Assembly (NCBI GenBank): GCA_025362795.1
Contig: JANYFE010000071.1
Location: forward strand, 1 to 64,000
Reading direction: 5' to 3'
Length of the DNA stretch: 64,000 nucleotides
From: Rhodobacterales bacterium
Lineage (GTDB): Bacteria > Pseudomonadota > Alphaproteobacteria > Rhodobacterales > Rhodobacteraceae
The notes beneath the pieces were generated by a model. The model was not told the origin of the DNA. It ran no database searches and worked only from the letters and a program-made list of their open reading frames with translations. This document shows, in pieces, positions 26,981 to 34,386 of this stretch. Each line of letters begins with the position of its first letter. Within the stretch, counting starts at the first letter, position 1. The position numbers and the translations under genes were made by a program.

Positions 26981-27673
26981 ATGAACATCATCTGGCTGGG
27001 CCATTCAGGGTTTCGCATCGAAATCGGTGCCGCAATTTTCCTTATAGATCCGTGGTTTAGCGGAAACCCGATGTTTCCGGCGGAGCGTCGGGCAGAGGCA
27101 ATCAAGGATGTGACGCATATCCTGCTGACCCACGGGCATGGCGATCACATGGGCGATGTCGCTGGAATTGCGAATGAAATCAATGTGCCTGTCATCGCAA
27201 TCTACGATCTTGCCGGGTTTTTGCAGGCGCGGGACGGGGTGCAGATTGTGGGGTTCAACAAGGGCGGCACTGTCGATTTGAACGGCGTCAAGGTCACGCT
27301 GGTCAATGCCTGCCATTCGTCGACTGCGGGCACAGATAGTGGTGCGGCGGCGGTTGGGTCGGAGTGCGGTTTCATGATCGCGGGCGAAGGCCATGTTCTG
27401 TATGTGTCTGGAGATACTGACATAATGGCCGATATGGACTGGATGGGCGACTATCACAAACCAGACATCGGCATCCTGTCGGCAGGTGGACATTTCACGA
27501 TGGACATGGCCAGAGCGGTTTATGCGGCAAAGCGCTATTTCAAGTTCAAGACGGTCATTCCCTGCCATTACCGGACATTTCCGCTGTTGGAGCAAAACGC
27601 CGATGTGTTGCGCGACGGGTTGCCCGGGGTGCAGGTGATCGAGCCGCAGGTGATGGTGGCGATCACGATTTGA
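26981..27673 (+). CDS. Metal-dependent hydrolase, UPF0173/beta-lactamase superfamily
   Basis: 230 residues of the MBL fold. The metal motif HGHGDHMGD follows ILLT, with His in NACHSST and Asp in YVSGDTDIMADM, and the tail reads VIPCHYRTFPLLEQ. This set is the UPF0173 signature, with MNIIWLGHSGFRIE at the start. Of two adjacent ATGs, the second (26981) has better spacing to GGGAG. The substrate is unknown. It is divergent from gatC and its 3' end faces the candidate sRNA region. Confidence 0.88.
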   Translation: MNIIWLGHSGFRIEIGAAIFLIDPWFSGNPMFPAERRAEAIKDVTHILLTHGHGDHMGDVAGIANEINVPVIAIYDLAGFLQARDGVQIVGFNKGGTVDLNGVKVTLVNACHSSTAGTDSGAAAVGSECGFMIAGEGHVLYVSGDTDIMADMDWMGDYHKPDIGILSAGGHFTMDMARAVYAAKRYFKFKTVIPCHYRTFPLLEQNADVLRDGLPGVQVIEPQVMVAITI

Positions 27674-27755
27674 GCCAGAGTTTGGCTGCAAACTTCCGGG
27701 TGCGAATCGGCCTTGAAATACAGGGTTAACAGGCCGAAAAGGCTGGATAATTCGT

Positions 27756-27797
27756 GTCTTGAACCCGTCTTGACCGCGTCTTCTTTGCGTCTATACG
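27756..27797 (+). promoter_or_regulatory. Four-unit 11-bp-phased promoter-like element, copy 1
   Basis: Consecutive 11-base units GTCTTGAACCC, GTCTTGACCGC, GTCTTCTTTGC and then GTCTATACG. The second and fourth units also supply TTGACC and TATACG spaced by 16 bases, a plausible -35/-10 pair for the plus strand. A closely related element is at 53877. It lies between convergent gene ends, so it serves neither flanking gene. Confidence 0.5.
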
Positions 27798-27803
27798 AAA
27801 AGA

Positions 27804-27890
27804 CGATTGGGCCGCATTAATACTCCGTGCGGCGCAAGGCCGGGGTCGGGAGCACCGGATGCGCCCGACCCCCGCCTTGTGCCGCGCTGG
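27804..27890 (+). ncRNA. Candidate small RNA ending in a long hairpin
   Basis: Inferred, not recognised. A promoter-like element ends at 27797. About 30 bases further is a stem of 22 positions: GCGGCGCAAGGC plus CGGGGTCGGG (27829-27850) against CCCGACC, CCCGCCTTGT and GCCGC (27864-27885), with two non-Watson-Crick positions and a 13-base loop. A smaller alternative stem, CCGCA/TGCGG (27812-27832), would compete with its left arm. No U-run follows, so the hairpin might equally be only a convergent terminator. Confidence 0.35.
27829..27885. terminator. Long GC-rich hairpin between convergent genes
   Basis: This 57-base inverted repeat lies between the stops of the metallo-hydrolase and the small DUF1127-like gene, where a bidirectional terminator is expected. 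The stem is near-perfect over 22 positions. It lacks a clear T-tract on either side. Confidence 0.5.
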
Positions 27891-27896
27891 CCTTAT

Positions 27897-28136
27897 TCAA
27901 TCCCGCCGTAGCGACGGCTGCCCCTTGTCGCGCATCGACGCCGACGTGGGGCCAAGGCCGATGTCGCGGCGCAAATGGTCGCTGAGCCAGATGTCACTGG
28001 CGTTTGGCGGATGGTTGCGCCGCGCGAGTGCAGCCCGCAGATAGGCAAGCCCGACGACGGCGGCACCGTGCCGCAGGATCAGCGCCTCGATGCTGGCAAG
28101 CGGTTTGGTTTCGGGGGTGGAAAAAGTGGCCTTCAT
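27897..28136 (-). CDS. Small conserved protein, DUF1127-like C-terminus
   Basis: 79 residues. The middle has a helical stretch (AVVGLAYLRAALARRNHP). The segment DIWLSDHLRRDIGLGP resembles the L.DxxLrDIGL core of DUF1127-type peptides. Function is unknown; related DUF1127 proteins are stress-linked RNA-binding peptides. GAGGAG lies 8 bases upstream of the ATG at 28136, directly after a CGGCGC-GTAT-GCGCCG hairpin that could modulate access to it. Confidence 0.6.
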   Translation of the reverse strand: MKATFSTPETKPLASIEALILRHGAAVVGLAYLRAALARRNHPPNASDIWLSDHLRRDIGLGPTSASMRDKGQPSLRRD

Positions 28137-28139
28137 GGC

Positions 28140-28166
28140 AAAACTCCTCGGCGCATACGCGCCGCT
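28140..28166 (-). promoter_or_regulatory. Hairpin adjoining the ribosome-binding site of the small gene
   Basis: On the minus strand CGGCGC, loop GTAT, GCGCCG forms a perfect six-bp stem immediately followed by AGGAG and the start codon of the gene at 28136. The proximity suggests translational or stability control, but this is inferred from position only. Confidence 0.3.
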
Positions 28167-28237
28167 TCCTGTTGGGAATGATGCCCGGTGCCAAGACGGA
28201 ATGACCCGATCTGGGTGCCGGACGTGGTTGAGGTTGG

Positions 28238-28266
28238 GGTGGCAAGCCGGGGAGACCGGCTTAGGT
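28238..28266 (-). other. Small stem-loop in the 330-base gap before tadA
   Basis: AAGCCGG and CCGGCTT pair around a TCTCC loop on the minus strand. It lies between the 26-codon frame and the DUF1127-like gene. No T-run follows. Apart from that frame and the two hairpins, nothing else was recognised between 28137 and 28467. Confidence 0.35.
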
Positions 28267-28276
28267 TCTGGTCAGG

Positions 28277-28357
28277 TCAGCCGCGTGCGCAGCGGGTTCC
28301 GTGTGACAGAACATATCCGGTCAGGGCGCCGCGGAGGCTGTGAACAGTTTTCATCAT
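28277..28357 (-). CDS. Possible 26-residue peptide with strong ribosome-binding site
   Basis: Not in the ORF track. On the minus strand AGGAGGGTGTGCC precedes ATGATGAAA, which opens 26 codons (MMKTVHSLRGALTGYVLSHG and six more, ending CARG) before TGA. The Shine-Dalgarno match is unusually good for a chance frame. The peptide is basic with one hydrophobic stretch. It lies upstream of, and co-directional with, the DUF1127-like gene, so it could be a leader peptide or a small protein. No family is recognised. Confidence 0.4.
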   Translation of the reverse strand: MMKTVHSLRGALTGYVLSHGTRCARG

Positions 28358-28467
28358 GGCACACCCTCCTGCTTGGTCGTTGCGGATGCGACCTTTTAGC
28401 GCAGGGCCGGAATATTGCAATCCGATTCCCGCGATGGACTGAAGGTTGTGGCGATGCCGTCACAGGG

Positions 28468-28926
28468 TCAGCGGCGGGATGCAAAGAAGTCGCGCAACAG
28501 GGTTTCCGCGTCGGCGGCGGCGATGCCATCATAAACCTCTGGCGCATGGTGGCATTGGGAATGGCTGAACACGCGCGCCCCGGTGGTCACGCCGCCGGAT
28601 TTGGGGTCCGCCGCGCCATAATACAGCCGCGCGATCCGCGCCGCCGAAATCGCCCCCGCGCACATCGGGCAGGGTTCCAGCGTCACATAGAGATCGGCTT
28701 GTGCCAGCCGCTGTGCCCCCAGCGAGGCGCAGGCAGCGCGGATCACCAGCATCTCTGCATGGGCGGTGGGGTCGGCAAGTTCCCGGGTGCGGTTGCCTGC
28801 CCGCGCCACGACGTCGCCAGCCACCACGACACAGGCGCCGACCGGCACCTCGCCCCGGTTGCCCGCCGCCCGCGCCTGTTCCAGCGCAATATCCATGTAG
28901 GACCGGAAGCTGCGTTGCTCTTTCAT
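28468..28926 (-). CDS. tadA: tRNA-specific adenosine(34) deaminase
   Basis: Converts A34 to inosine in tRNA-Arg(ACG). 152 residues with the cytidine-deaminase zinc motif TAHAEMLVIRAA (HAE) and TLEPCPMCAGAIS (PCxxC), and the tail HHAPEVYDGIAAADAETLLRDFF typical of TadA. The start at 28926 is adopted from the track; MDIALEQARAAG ten codons later also fits the family. It is divergent from the pseudouridine synthase gene and is an essential cytosolic enzyme. Confidence 0.93.
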   Translation of the reverse strand: MKEQRSFRSYMDIALEQARAAGNRGEVPVGACVVVAGDVVARAGNRTRELADPTAHAEMLVIRAACASLGAQRLAQADLYVTLEPCPMCAGAISAARIARLYYGAADPKSGGVTTGARVFSHSQCHHAPEVYDGIAAADAETLLRDFFASRR

Positions 28927-29000
28927 CCTGGCTCAAATACTCTTTGTGTCCGGGGCAGGCAGTCCACGGGGTTGGCCACCCACGCCCAAGGATGACGTCT

Positions 29001-30005
29001 ATGGCCGCAAAAACCAAGCCCCCCGTCGCAAAGACCCATGAGGGTGAACGGATTGCCAAGGTGTTGTCGCGGGCGGGTGTTGCCTCGCGGCGCGAGGCCG
29101 AACGGATGATTGAATTGGGAGAGGTCAGTGTCAACGGCAAGGTGATCACCTCGCCCGCGCTGAATGTCACCGACAAGGACCGCATCCTGATAAAGGGCGA
29201 GCTTTTGGCCGAACCCGAACCGGCGCGGCTGTGGCTGTATTACAAACCCGATGGGCTGGTGACGTCGAATTCCGACGAAAAGGGCCGGGATACGGTGTTT
29301 GACAATCTGCCCGCAGAGATGCCGCGCGTCATGTCGATCGGGCGGCTGGACCTGAATTCCGAGGGCCTGTTGCTGTTGACCAATGATGGCGAGTTGAAAC
29401 GGCGGCTGGAATTGCCGTCGACCGGCTGGCTGCGCAAGTACCGGGTGCGGGTCAATGGCAACCCGACCGATGTGGATCTGGAGCCGTTGCGCAAAGGGAT
29501 CACGGTGGATGGCGAGAAGTTTCAGGCGATGTCGGTGGTGCTTGACCGGATTCAGGGGGCGAATGCCTGGCTGACGGTGGGCATCCGCGAAGGCAAGAAC
29601 CGCGAAATCCGGCGGGCGATGACGGCGATTGAACTGACCGTCAACCGCCTGATCCGCATCAGCTATGGTCCGTTCCGGCTGGGCGATCTGGAACCGGGTC
29701 AGGTCGAGGAAATCAAAGGCAAGGTCTTGCGCGAGCAATTGGGCGAGGGACGGACGCAGGATGATGCGGACAAGCCCAAGCGTTTGGTGACCCGCAGCGC
29801 CGGTGCGCGTCTGAAACCGGGCGAGGGGTTGAAGAAACTGTCCGAGGCTTGGCAAGAGGCCACCCGCGCGCCCCGCACCGCGACTGCCAAACCGGCCGCG
29901 GCCGCCGCGCCCAAGCGCCATGTTGCAAAGGTTGCCACCGCCCCCGCAAAGCCGCGCCGTCCGGAACCGGCAAAGCCGGGTCCGAAGCCCCGTCGCGGGG
30001 AATAA
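29001..30005 (+). CDS. rluB: 23S rRNA pseudouridine synthase, RluB/RsuA family
   Basis: 334 residues: an N-terminal S4 RNA-binding domain (ERIAKVLSRAGVASRREAERMIELGEVSVNGKVI), then the RsuA catalytic domain with the Asp motif IGRLDLNSEGLLLLTNDG and VGIREGKNREIRRAM. A long Ala/Pro/Lys-rich basic tail (about 265-334) follows, common in alphaproteobacterial members. The ATG at 29001 has CAAGGA about 9 bases upstream; 28992 is an alternative in frame. The RluB assignment (U2605) rather than RluE/RluF is by length and context only. Confidence 0.85.
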   Translation: MAAKTKPPVAKTHEGERIAKVLSRAGVASRREAERMIELGEVSVNGKVITSPALNVTDKDRILIKGELLAEPEPARLWLYYKPDGLVTSNSDEKGRDTVFDNLPAEMPRVMSIGRLDLNSEGLLLLTNDGELKRRLELPSTGWLRKYRVRVNGNPTDVDLEPLRKGITVDGEKFQAMSVVLDRIQGANAWLTVGIREGKNREIRRAMTAIELTVNRLIRISYGPFRLGDLEPGQVEEIKGKVLREQLGEGRTQDDADKPKRLVTRSAGARLKPGEGLKKLSEAWQEATRAPRTATAKPAAAAAPKRHVAKVATAPAKPRRPEPAKPGPKPRRGE

Positions 30006-30094
30006 TCGCGGGCATTCCCAGTCTTTGGCCTATAGCCACGGGCGGGGGCTGTCGCATATAGTCCGGCGCAATACAGGTTTGGGACGGAGTTTCC

Positions 30095-30178
30095 ATGTCG
30101 GCCAAAGCACTTCAATCCCTGTCTTTCGTGCTGCTGGTCGGCCTGACCGTTTATGTAGCCTTTGGCGGGGGGCTGTAA
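30095..30178 (+). CDS. 27-residue single-span membrane peptide heading the XpaC-TelA operon
   Basis: Not in the ORF track. ATG at 30095, seven bases after GACGGAG, opens a 27-codon frame: MSAKALQ, a hydrophobic span LSFVLLVGLTVYVAF, then GGGL and TAA. The stop overlaps the ATG of the XpaC-like gene by one base (TAATG), so translation of the two is probably coupled. The frame's good ribosome site, membrane-span composition and coupling argue that it is real. Function is unknown. Confidence 0.6.
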   Translation: MSAKALQSLSFVLLVGLTVYVAFGGGL

Positions 30179-31053
30179 TGGCGCAGCGGTATGGCGGTAA
30201 ATACAGCCCGAACCCGACCGGTGACCCGGTTGATCCGGGGACGCAGCCGATGGTGATGGCCGATACCCCTACTGGGGCAGGGATGAAATCCAACCTTTTG
30301 TTTGCTCTGCCTTTTCTATTCATCTTCAAGGCCTTTGCCAGCCCGGCCTACGGGTTGTTTGTCGGTCTGGGAACGGCGGGGCTGCTGATCCTGGCGGCCT
30401 GGCTGACCCGCGAAGGGATCAAGGCGCAGATGGAATATGACGCGCGCAAGGTTGCCCGGCGTCCCGCCATTCCGCGCAAGCTGTTCGCGGCTTGTCTGAC
30501 CGGCGCCGCGCTGTTGTTGGGCACGATGGGCTGGCAGGGCAATTTCCTTTACCCGTTCCTGTTCGGCATGCTGGGCGCTTTCCTGCACATCGGTGCTTTT
30601 GGGCCGGACCCTTTGAAGGGCAAGGGCGTTGAGGGGGTTGACCAGTTTCAGACCGACCGCGTCGCCCGTGCCGTGGACGAGGGCGAGACTTATCTGGCGG
30701 GCATGAAGGACGCGATCTTGCGGGCGAACGATGGCAAGCTGGAGTTGCGGGTTGACGGTTTTGCCACCCTCGCGCGGGGTCTGTTTCGTACAATCGAGGG
30801 CGACCCCGGCGATCTGACGGCTGCCCGCAAATATCTGTCGATTTATCTGATGGGCGCACGCGACGCGACGGTGAAGTTTGCCGATGTCTATGCCCGCAAC
30901 CGGGACCCCAAGGCGCGGGCTGATTACGAAGCGCTGCTGGGCGATCTGGAGACCAACTTTGCCGCCCGCACCAAGGCGCTGCTGAACGACAGTCACACCG
31001 ATCTGGATGTCGAAATTGCCGTGCTGCGGGACCGGCTGAAGCTGGAAGGCTGA
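30178..31053 (+). CDS. XpaC-like (5-bromo-4-chloroindolyl phosphate hydrolysis) family protein
   Basis: 291 residues. An N-terminal membrane part has hydrophobic pairs near 37-75 and 100-130 (LFALPFLFIFKAFA, GLFVGLGTAGLLILAAWL, LFAACLTGAALLLGTMGW). A soluble helical domain (about 150-291: EGETYLAGMKDAI, LARGLFRTIEGDPGDLTAARKYL) matches XpaC. XpaC and TelA are neighbours in Bacillus too, and the XpaC name reflects an indirect phenotype. It probably forms a membrane complex with TelA. The start ATG overlaps the upstream 27-residue peptide stop. Confidence 0.8.
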   Translation: MAQRYGGKYSPNPTGDPVDPGTQPMVMADTPTGAGMKSNLLFALPFLFIFKAFASPAYGLFVGLGTAGLLILAAWLTREGIKAQMEYDARKVARRPAIPRKLFAACLTGAALLLGTMGWQGNFLYPFLFGMLGAFLHIGAFGPDPLKGKGVEGVDQFQTDRVARAVDEGETYLAGMKDAILRANDGKLELRVDGFATLARGLFRTIEGDPGDLTAARKYLSIYLMGARDATVKFADVYARNRDPKARADYEALLGDLETNFAARTKALLNDSHTDLDVEIAVLRDRLKLEG

Positions 31054-31105
31054 GTGATTTGACCCAAAACCGCCCGGTTTGCGGGCTTGAAGAGTGAGAG
31101 AGACC

Positions 31106-32296
31106 ATGACCGACACCATACGCGATCAGGCCGCCACCGCCCTTTCCGAAGTTGAAAAGGTCACGGCCTCGGTCCTGCCCGAACCCGGCACTGCGATTGT
31201 GCCGCTGGAGGCCGCCTCTGCCCCGCAAGCCGACGCAATCAAGAAGCGCATGGCCGAACTGGACATGACCAACACCCAGTCGATCATCTCTTTCGGGTCA
31301 GGGGCGCAGGCTGAACTGCAGGTGATCAGTCAGGACATGCTGCAAGGCGTCAAGAACAAGGATGTGGGGCCAGCGGGCGACAGTCTGCGCGAGATCGTCT
31401 CGACCATCCGGGGGTTTTCGGGTGAGGAACTGGACGTCAACCGCGAGCGGTCGTGGTGGGAGCGCCTGACCGGAGCGGCCGCCCCTTTGGCGCATTTTAT
31501 GGCGCGGTATGAACAGGTGCAGACCCAGATCGACAAGGTCACCGAAAACCTGATGATGCACGAGACGACACTGCTGAAAGACATCAAATCGCTGGATATT
31601 CTGTACGCCCGCACGCTGACGTTCTATGACGAACTGGGGCTGTATATCGCGGCCGGTCAAGCCAAGCTGAAGGAATTGGACGGCGGCACGATCCCGGCCA
31701 AAGAGGCCGAGGTCAAGGCGGCGGCAGAGCCAGACCAGTTGAAAAAGGCGCAGGAATTGCGCGACATGCGTTCGGCGCGCGACGATCTGGAACGCCGGGT
31801 CTATGACTTGCAGTTGACACGGCAAGTGACGATGCAGTCTTTGCCCTCGATCCGGCTGGTGCAGGAGAATGACAAAAGCCTGGTCGGCAAGATCAACTCG
31901 ACCCTGATGAACACCGTGCCCTTGTGGGAAACTCAACTGGCGCAGGCTGTGACCATTCAGCGGTCGCGCGAGGCGGCAGAGGCCATCAAGGATGCCAACG
32001 ACCTGACCAATGAATTGCTGACCGAAAACGCCAACAATCTGCAGGAAAGCAACAAGATCGTGCGCACCGAGATGGAGCGCGGGGTGTTCGACATTGAATC
32101 GGTCAAGTCCGCCAACGCCACACTGATCGCCACCATTCAGGAAAGCCTGGCCATCGCTGACGAGGGGAAAGCCCGTCGCGCGGCGGCAGAAGTAGAACTG
32201 ACCAAGATGGAAAGCGAATTGAAAGACACCTTGTCCGCAGCCCGTGCCACTAAAACGGGCTTGGGCGAAGACACCGGGGGCGCATTGCAAGGATAA
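31106..32296 (+). CDS. Toxic anion resistance protein, TelA family
   Basis: 396 residues, almost entirely alpha-helical, with TelA landmarks SIISFGSGAQAELQVISQDML, SWWERLTGA, TQIDKVTENLMMHETTLLKDI and MQSLPSIRLVQENDKSLVGKIN. TelA is linked to tellurite and envelope-stress resistance in other bacteria, and the mechanism is unknown. The start MTDTIRDQ at 31106 follows GAGAGAGACC; 31094 is a weaker alternative. The stop TAA shares an A with the ATG of the DUF2927 gene (TAATG). Confidence 0.9.
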   Translation: MTDTIRDQAATALSEVEKVTASVLPEPGTAIVPLEAASAPQADAIKKRMAELDMTNTQSIISFGSGAQAELQVISQDMLQGVKNKDVGPAGDSLREIVSTIRGFSGEELDVNRERSWWERLTGAAAPLAHFMARYEQVQTQIDKVTENLMMHETTLLKDIKSLDILYARTLTFYDELGLYIAAGQAKLKELDGGTIPAKEAEVKAAAEPDQLKKAQELRDMRSARDDLERRVYDLQLTRQVTMQSLPSIRLVQENDKSLVGKINSTLMNTVPLWETQLAQAVTIQRSREAAEAIKDANDLTNELLTENANNLQESNKIVRTEMERGVFDIESVKSANATLIATIQESLAIADEGKARRAAAEVELTKMESELKDTLSAARATKTGLGEDTGGALQG

Positions 32297-33255
32297 TGCC
32301 TGTAGGGCTGTTTTGCGCCAGACTGATCTGCCTGACCGCCCTGATCATCGGGGTGGCCGGGCTTTCCGCATGCGTAACGGCCCCGGTGCCGCCGCCTGCG
32401 GCCGTGCCGATAACGGCTGCGCCGCCGGTTGTGTCACCGCCGCCGGAAACTGCGGCCAGCGCCGCAATTCGGGCCTATTATGCGCAGGTGCAAACGTCGC
32501 TGCTGTCCCAAGGCCTGTTGCGCACCGATATGGGCGGCGCGGATGCGCCCTTTACCGACCGCAACCTGACCGACAATTTCCTGAAAATCGCGCTGTATGA
32601 AGAATATGCGAATGGTCAGATCGGCACGGTTCGCGGGGTCAACCCGATCCGGTTGCTGCGCTGGAACCAGCCCGTGCGGGTTGCGCTTATCTTTGGCGCA
32701 TCGGTACCGCAGGACAAACGTGCCACCGACACGTTGCGGGTCTCTTCGTTTCTGGCGCGGTTGGCGGGCGTGACCGGACACGCGATCGCGCTGAACGACC
32801 GGAACCCGAATTTCTGGATACACATCGCCTCGGTGGACGAGAGGGCGGCGCTGGGCCCGGTGCTGGCGTCCGAATTGAACGAGTTGACGCCGGGCCAGAT
32901 CGCCAGTGTGACCGCAATGGACCGCGACACCTATTGTCAGGTGCTGACCCAGTCCAACCCGCTGACGTCGGCCTATGTGGCCGCGGTTGCCGTGATCCCG
33001 TCAGAACATCCCGACCTGTTGCGGCTGTCCTGCATCCACGAAGAACTGGCCCAGGCATTGGGCCTGCCCAATGACAGCAACGCCGCCCGCCCTTCGATCT
33101 TTAACGATGACGAGGAATATGCGCTGCTGACCCGGCAGGACGAGTTGATGTTGCGCATTCTTTATAACCCGGCGCTATACCCCGGCATGACCGAAGCCGA
33201 GGCGCGACCGATCGTCGAAACGCTTGCAAGCCGTCTGATGGGCGGCGAGAGTTGA
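32296..33255 (+). CDS. DUF2927 lipoprotein
   Basis: 319 residues. The signal sequence with lipobox LSAC lies near residue 26, followed by a Pro/Ala linker. The DUF2927 domain follows (about 85-290), with RWNQPVRVALIFGASV, NFWIHIASVDERAALGP and the cysteine pair in TYCQVL and SCIHEELAQALGLPNDS. The motif CIHEELAQALGL resembles zinc-protease helices (HExxxxxG region), so a degenerate or real peptidase is conceivable. It is the third protein of the XpaC-TelA operon, placed outside the inner membrane. Confidence 0.8.
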   Translation: MPVGLFCARLICLTALIIGVAGLSACVTAPVPPPAAVPITAAPPVVSPPPETAASAAIRAYYAQVQTSLLSQGLLRTDMGGADAPFTDRNLTDNFLKIALYEEYANGQIGTVRGVNPIRLLRWNQPVRVALIFGASVPQDKRATDTLRVSSFLARLAGVTGHAIALNDRNPNFWIHIASVDERAALGPVLASELNELTPGQIASVTAMDRDTYCQVLTQSNPLTSAYVAAVAVIPSEHPDLLRLSCIHEELAQALGLPNDSNAARPSIFNDDEEYALLTRQDELMLRILYNPALYPGMTEAEARPIVETLASRLMGGES

Positions 33256-33282
33256 CCGCGCTGACGCGGCAAAGGAGTAAAT

Positions 33283-34383
33283 ATGGTATTCGGGTTTCTT
33301 AAAGGCGAATTCATTGACGTCATCTCTTGGCTGGATGACACGCGCGACACGATGGTCTGGCGGTTTGAACGGCGCGACAACGCCATCAAATACGGTGCCA
33401 AGCTGACCGTGCGCGAAGGGCAGGCGGCGGTTTTCATCAACGAAGGGCAGCTGGCGGATGTGTTCACGCCGGGGCTGTACGAGTTGCAGACCAACAACAT
33501 GCCGATCATGACCACGTTGCAGCACTGGGACCACGGGTTCCAGTCGCCGTTCAAATGCGAGATTTACTTCGTCAACACCACGCGGTTCAACGATCTGAAA
33601 TGGGGCACGCAGAACCCGATCATGTGCCGCGACCCGGAATTCGGGCCGGTGCGGATCAGGGCCTTCGGCAATTACTCGATGCGGGTTTCGGACCCGGGCG
33701 TATTTATGAAGGAAGTCGTCGGCACGGATGGCGAGTTCACGTCGGACGAGATCTCGAACCAGATCCGCAACGTGATTTTGCAGCAGATGAGCCAGGTTCT
33801 GGCAAAGTCGGGCATCCCTGTGCTGGATATGGCGGCCAATACGATGGATCTGGCCAAGCTGGTGTCGACCGCGATTGCGCCGGCGATTGCGGCTTATGGG
33901 TTGGTGCTGCCAGAGTTTTACATCGAAAATGTCAGCCTGCCGGAAGAAGTGGAAAAGGTGCTGGACAAGCGCACGTCCATGGGAATTGCCGGCGATCTGA
34001 ACAAGTACATGCAGTTCAATGCGGCTGAAGGCATGGCCCAGCCGGGGTCGGCGATGGGGGCCACGATGGGGGCTGCGATGGGGGCCGGCATGGGCTTTGG
34101 CATGGGGCAGCAGCAGGCGGGGCCTTGGGGTGCGGCGCCTGCTGCTGCAGCACCGCCGCCACCGCCGCCACCCGCGAGCCGGGCATGGCATGTCGTCGAG
34201 AATGGCGCGACCAAGGGGCCGTTTTCAGAGGCCGAGATTGCCGCGATGGTGTCTTCGGGCGGGTTGACCAAAGCGGCGCAGGTCTGGACCGCCGGGCAGG
34301 AGGGCTGGAAAGCCGCTGGCGATACCGATTTGTCCCGGTTGTTTTCAATGGTGCCACCTCCGCCGCCACCGCCTGGCCAGTAG
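33283..34383 (+). CDS. SPFH/Band-7 domain protein with C-terminal GYF-type domain
   Basis: 366 residues in three parts. Residues 1-245 are the SPFH (YdjI-like) domain: LKGEFIDVISWLDDTRDTMVWRFE, EGQAAVFINEGQLADVF, NVILQQMSQVLAKSGIPVLDMA. Residues about 248-305 are a low-complexity Gly/Met/Ala then poly-Pro linker. Residues about 306-360 are a GYF_2-like domain, WHVVENGATKGPFSEAEIAAMV. SPFH proteins form membrane-associated rings, and GYF domains bind proline-rich peptides. GGAG is seven bases before the ATG. The zinc-ribbon gene follows after three bases. Confidence 0.85.
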   Translation: MVFGFLKGEFIDVISWLDDTRDTMVWRFERRDNAIKYGAKLTVREGQAAVFINEGQLADVFTPGLYELQTNNMPIMTTLQHWDHGFQSPFKCEIYFVNTTRFNDLKWGTQNPIMCRDPEFGPVRIRAFGNYSMRVSDPGVFMKEVVGTDGEFTSDEISNQIRNVILQQMSQVLAKSGIPVLDMAANTMDLAKLVSTAIAPAIAAYGLVLPEFYIENVSLPEEVEKVLDKRTSMGIAGDLNKYMQFNAAEGMAQPGSAMGATMGAAMGAGMGFGMGQQQAGPWGAAPAAAAPPPPPPPASRAWHVVENGATKGPFSEAEIAAMVSSGGLTKAAQVWTAGQEGWKAAGDTDLSRLFSMVPPPPPPPGQ

Positions 34384-34386
34384 GCC

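Noticed and set aside
28137-28467. Riboswitch in the gap before tadA
   Set aside because: I compared the hairpins with common riboswitch cores (SAM, cobalamin, TPP, glycine) and did not see their conserved motifs. Only simple hairpins and a short ORF are supported.
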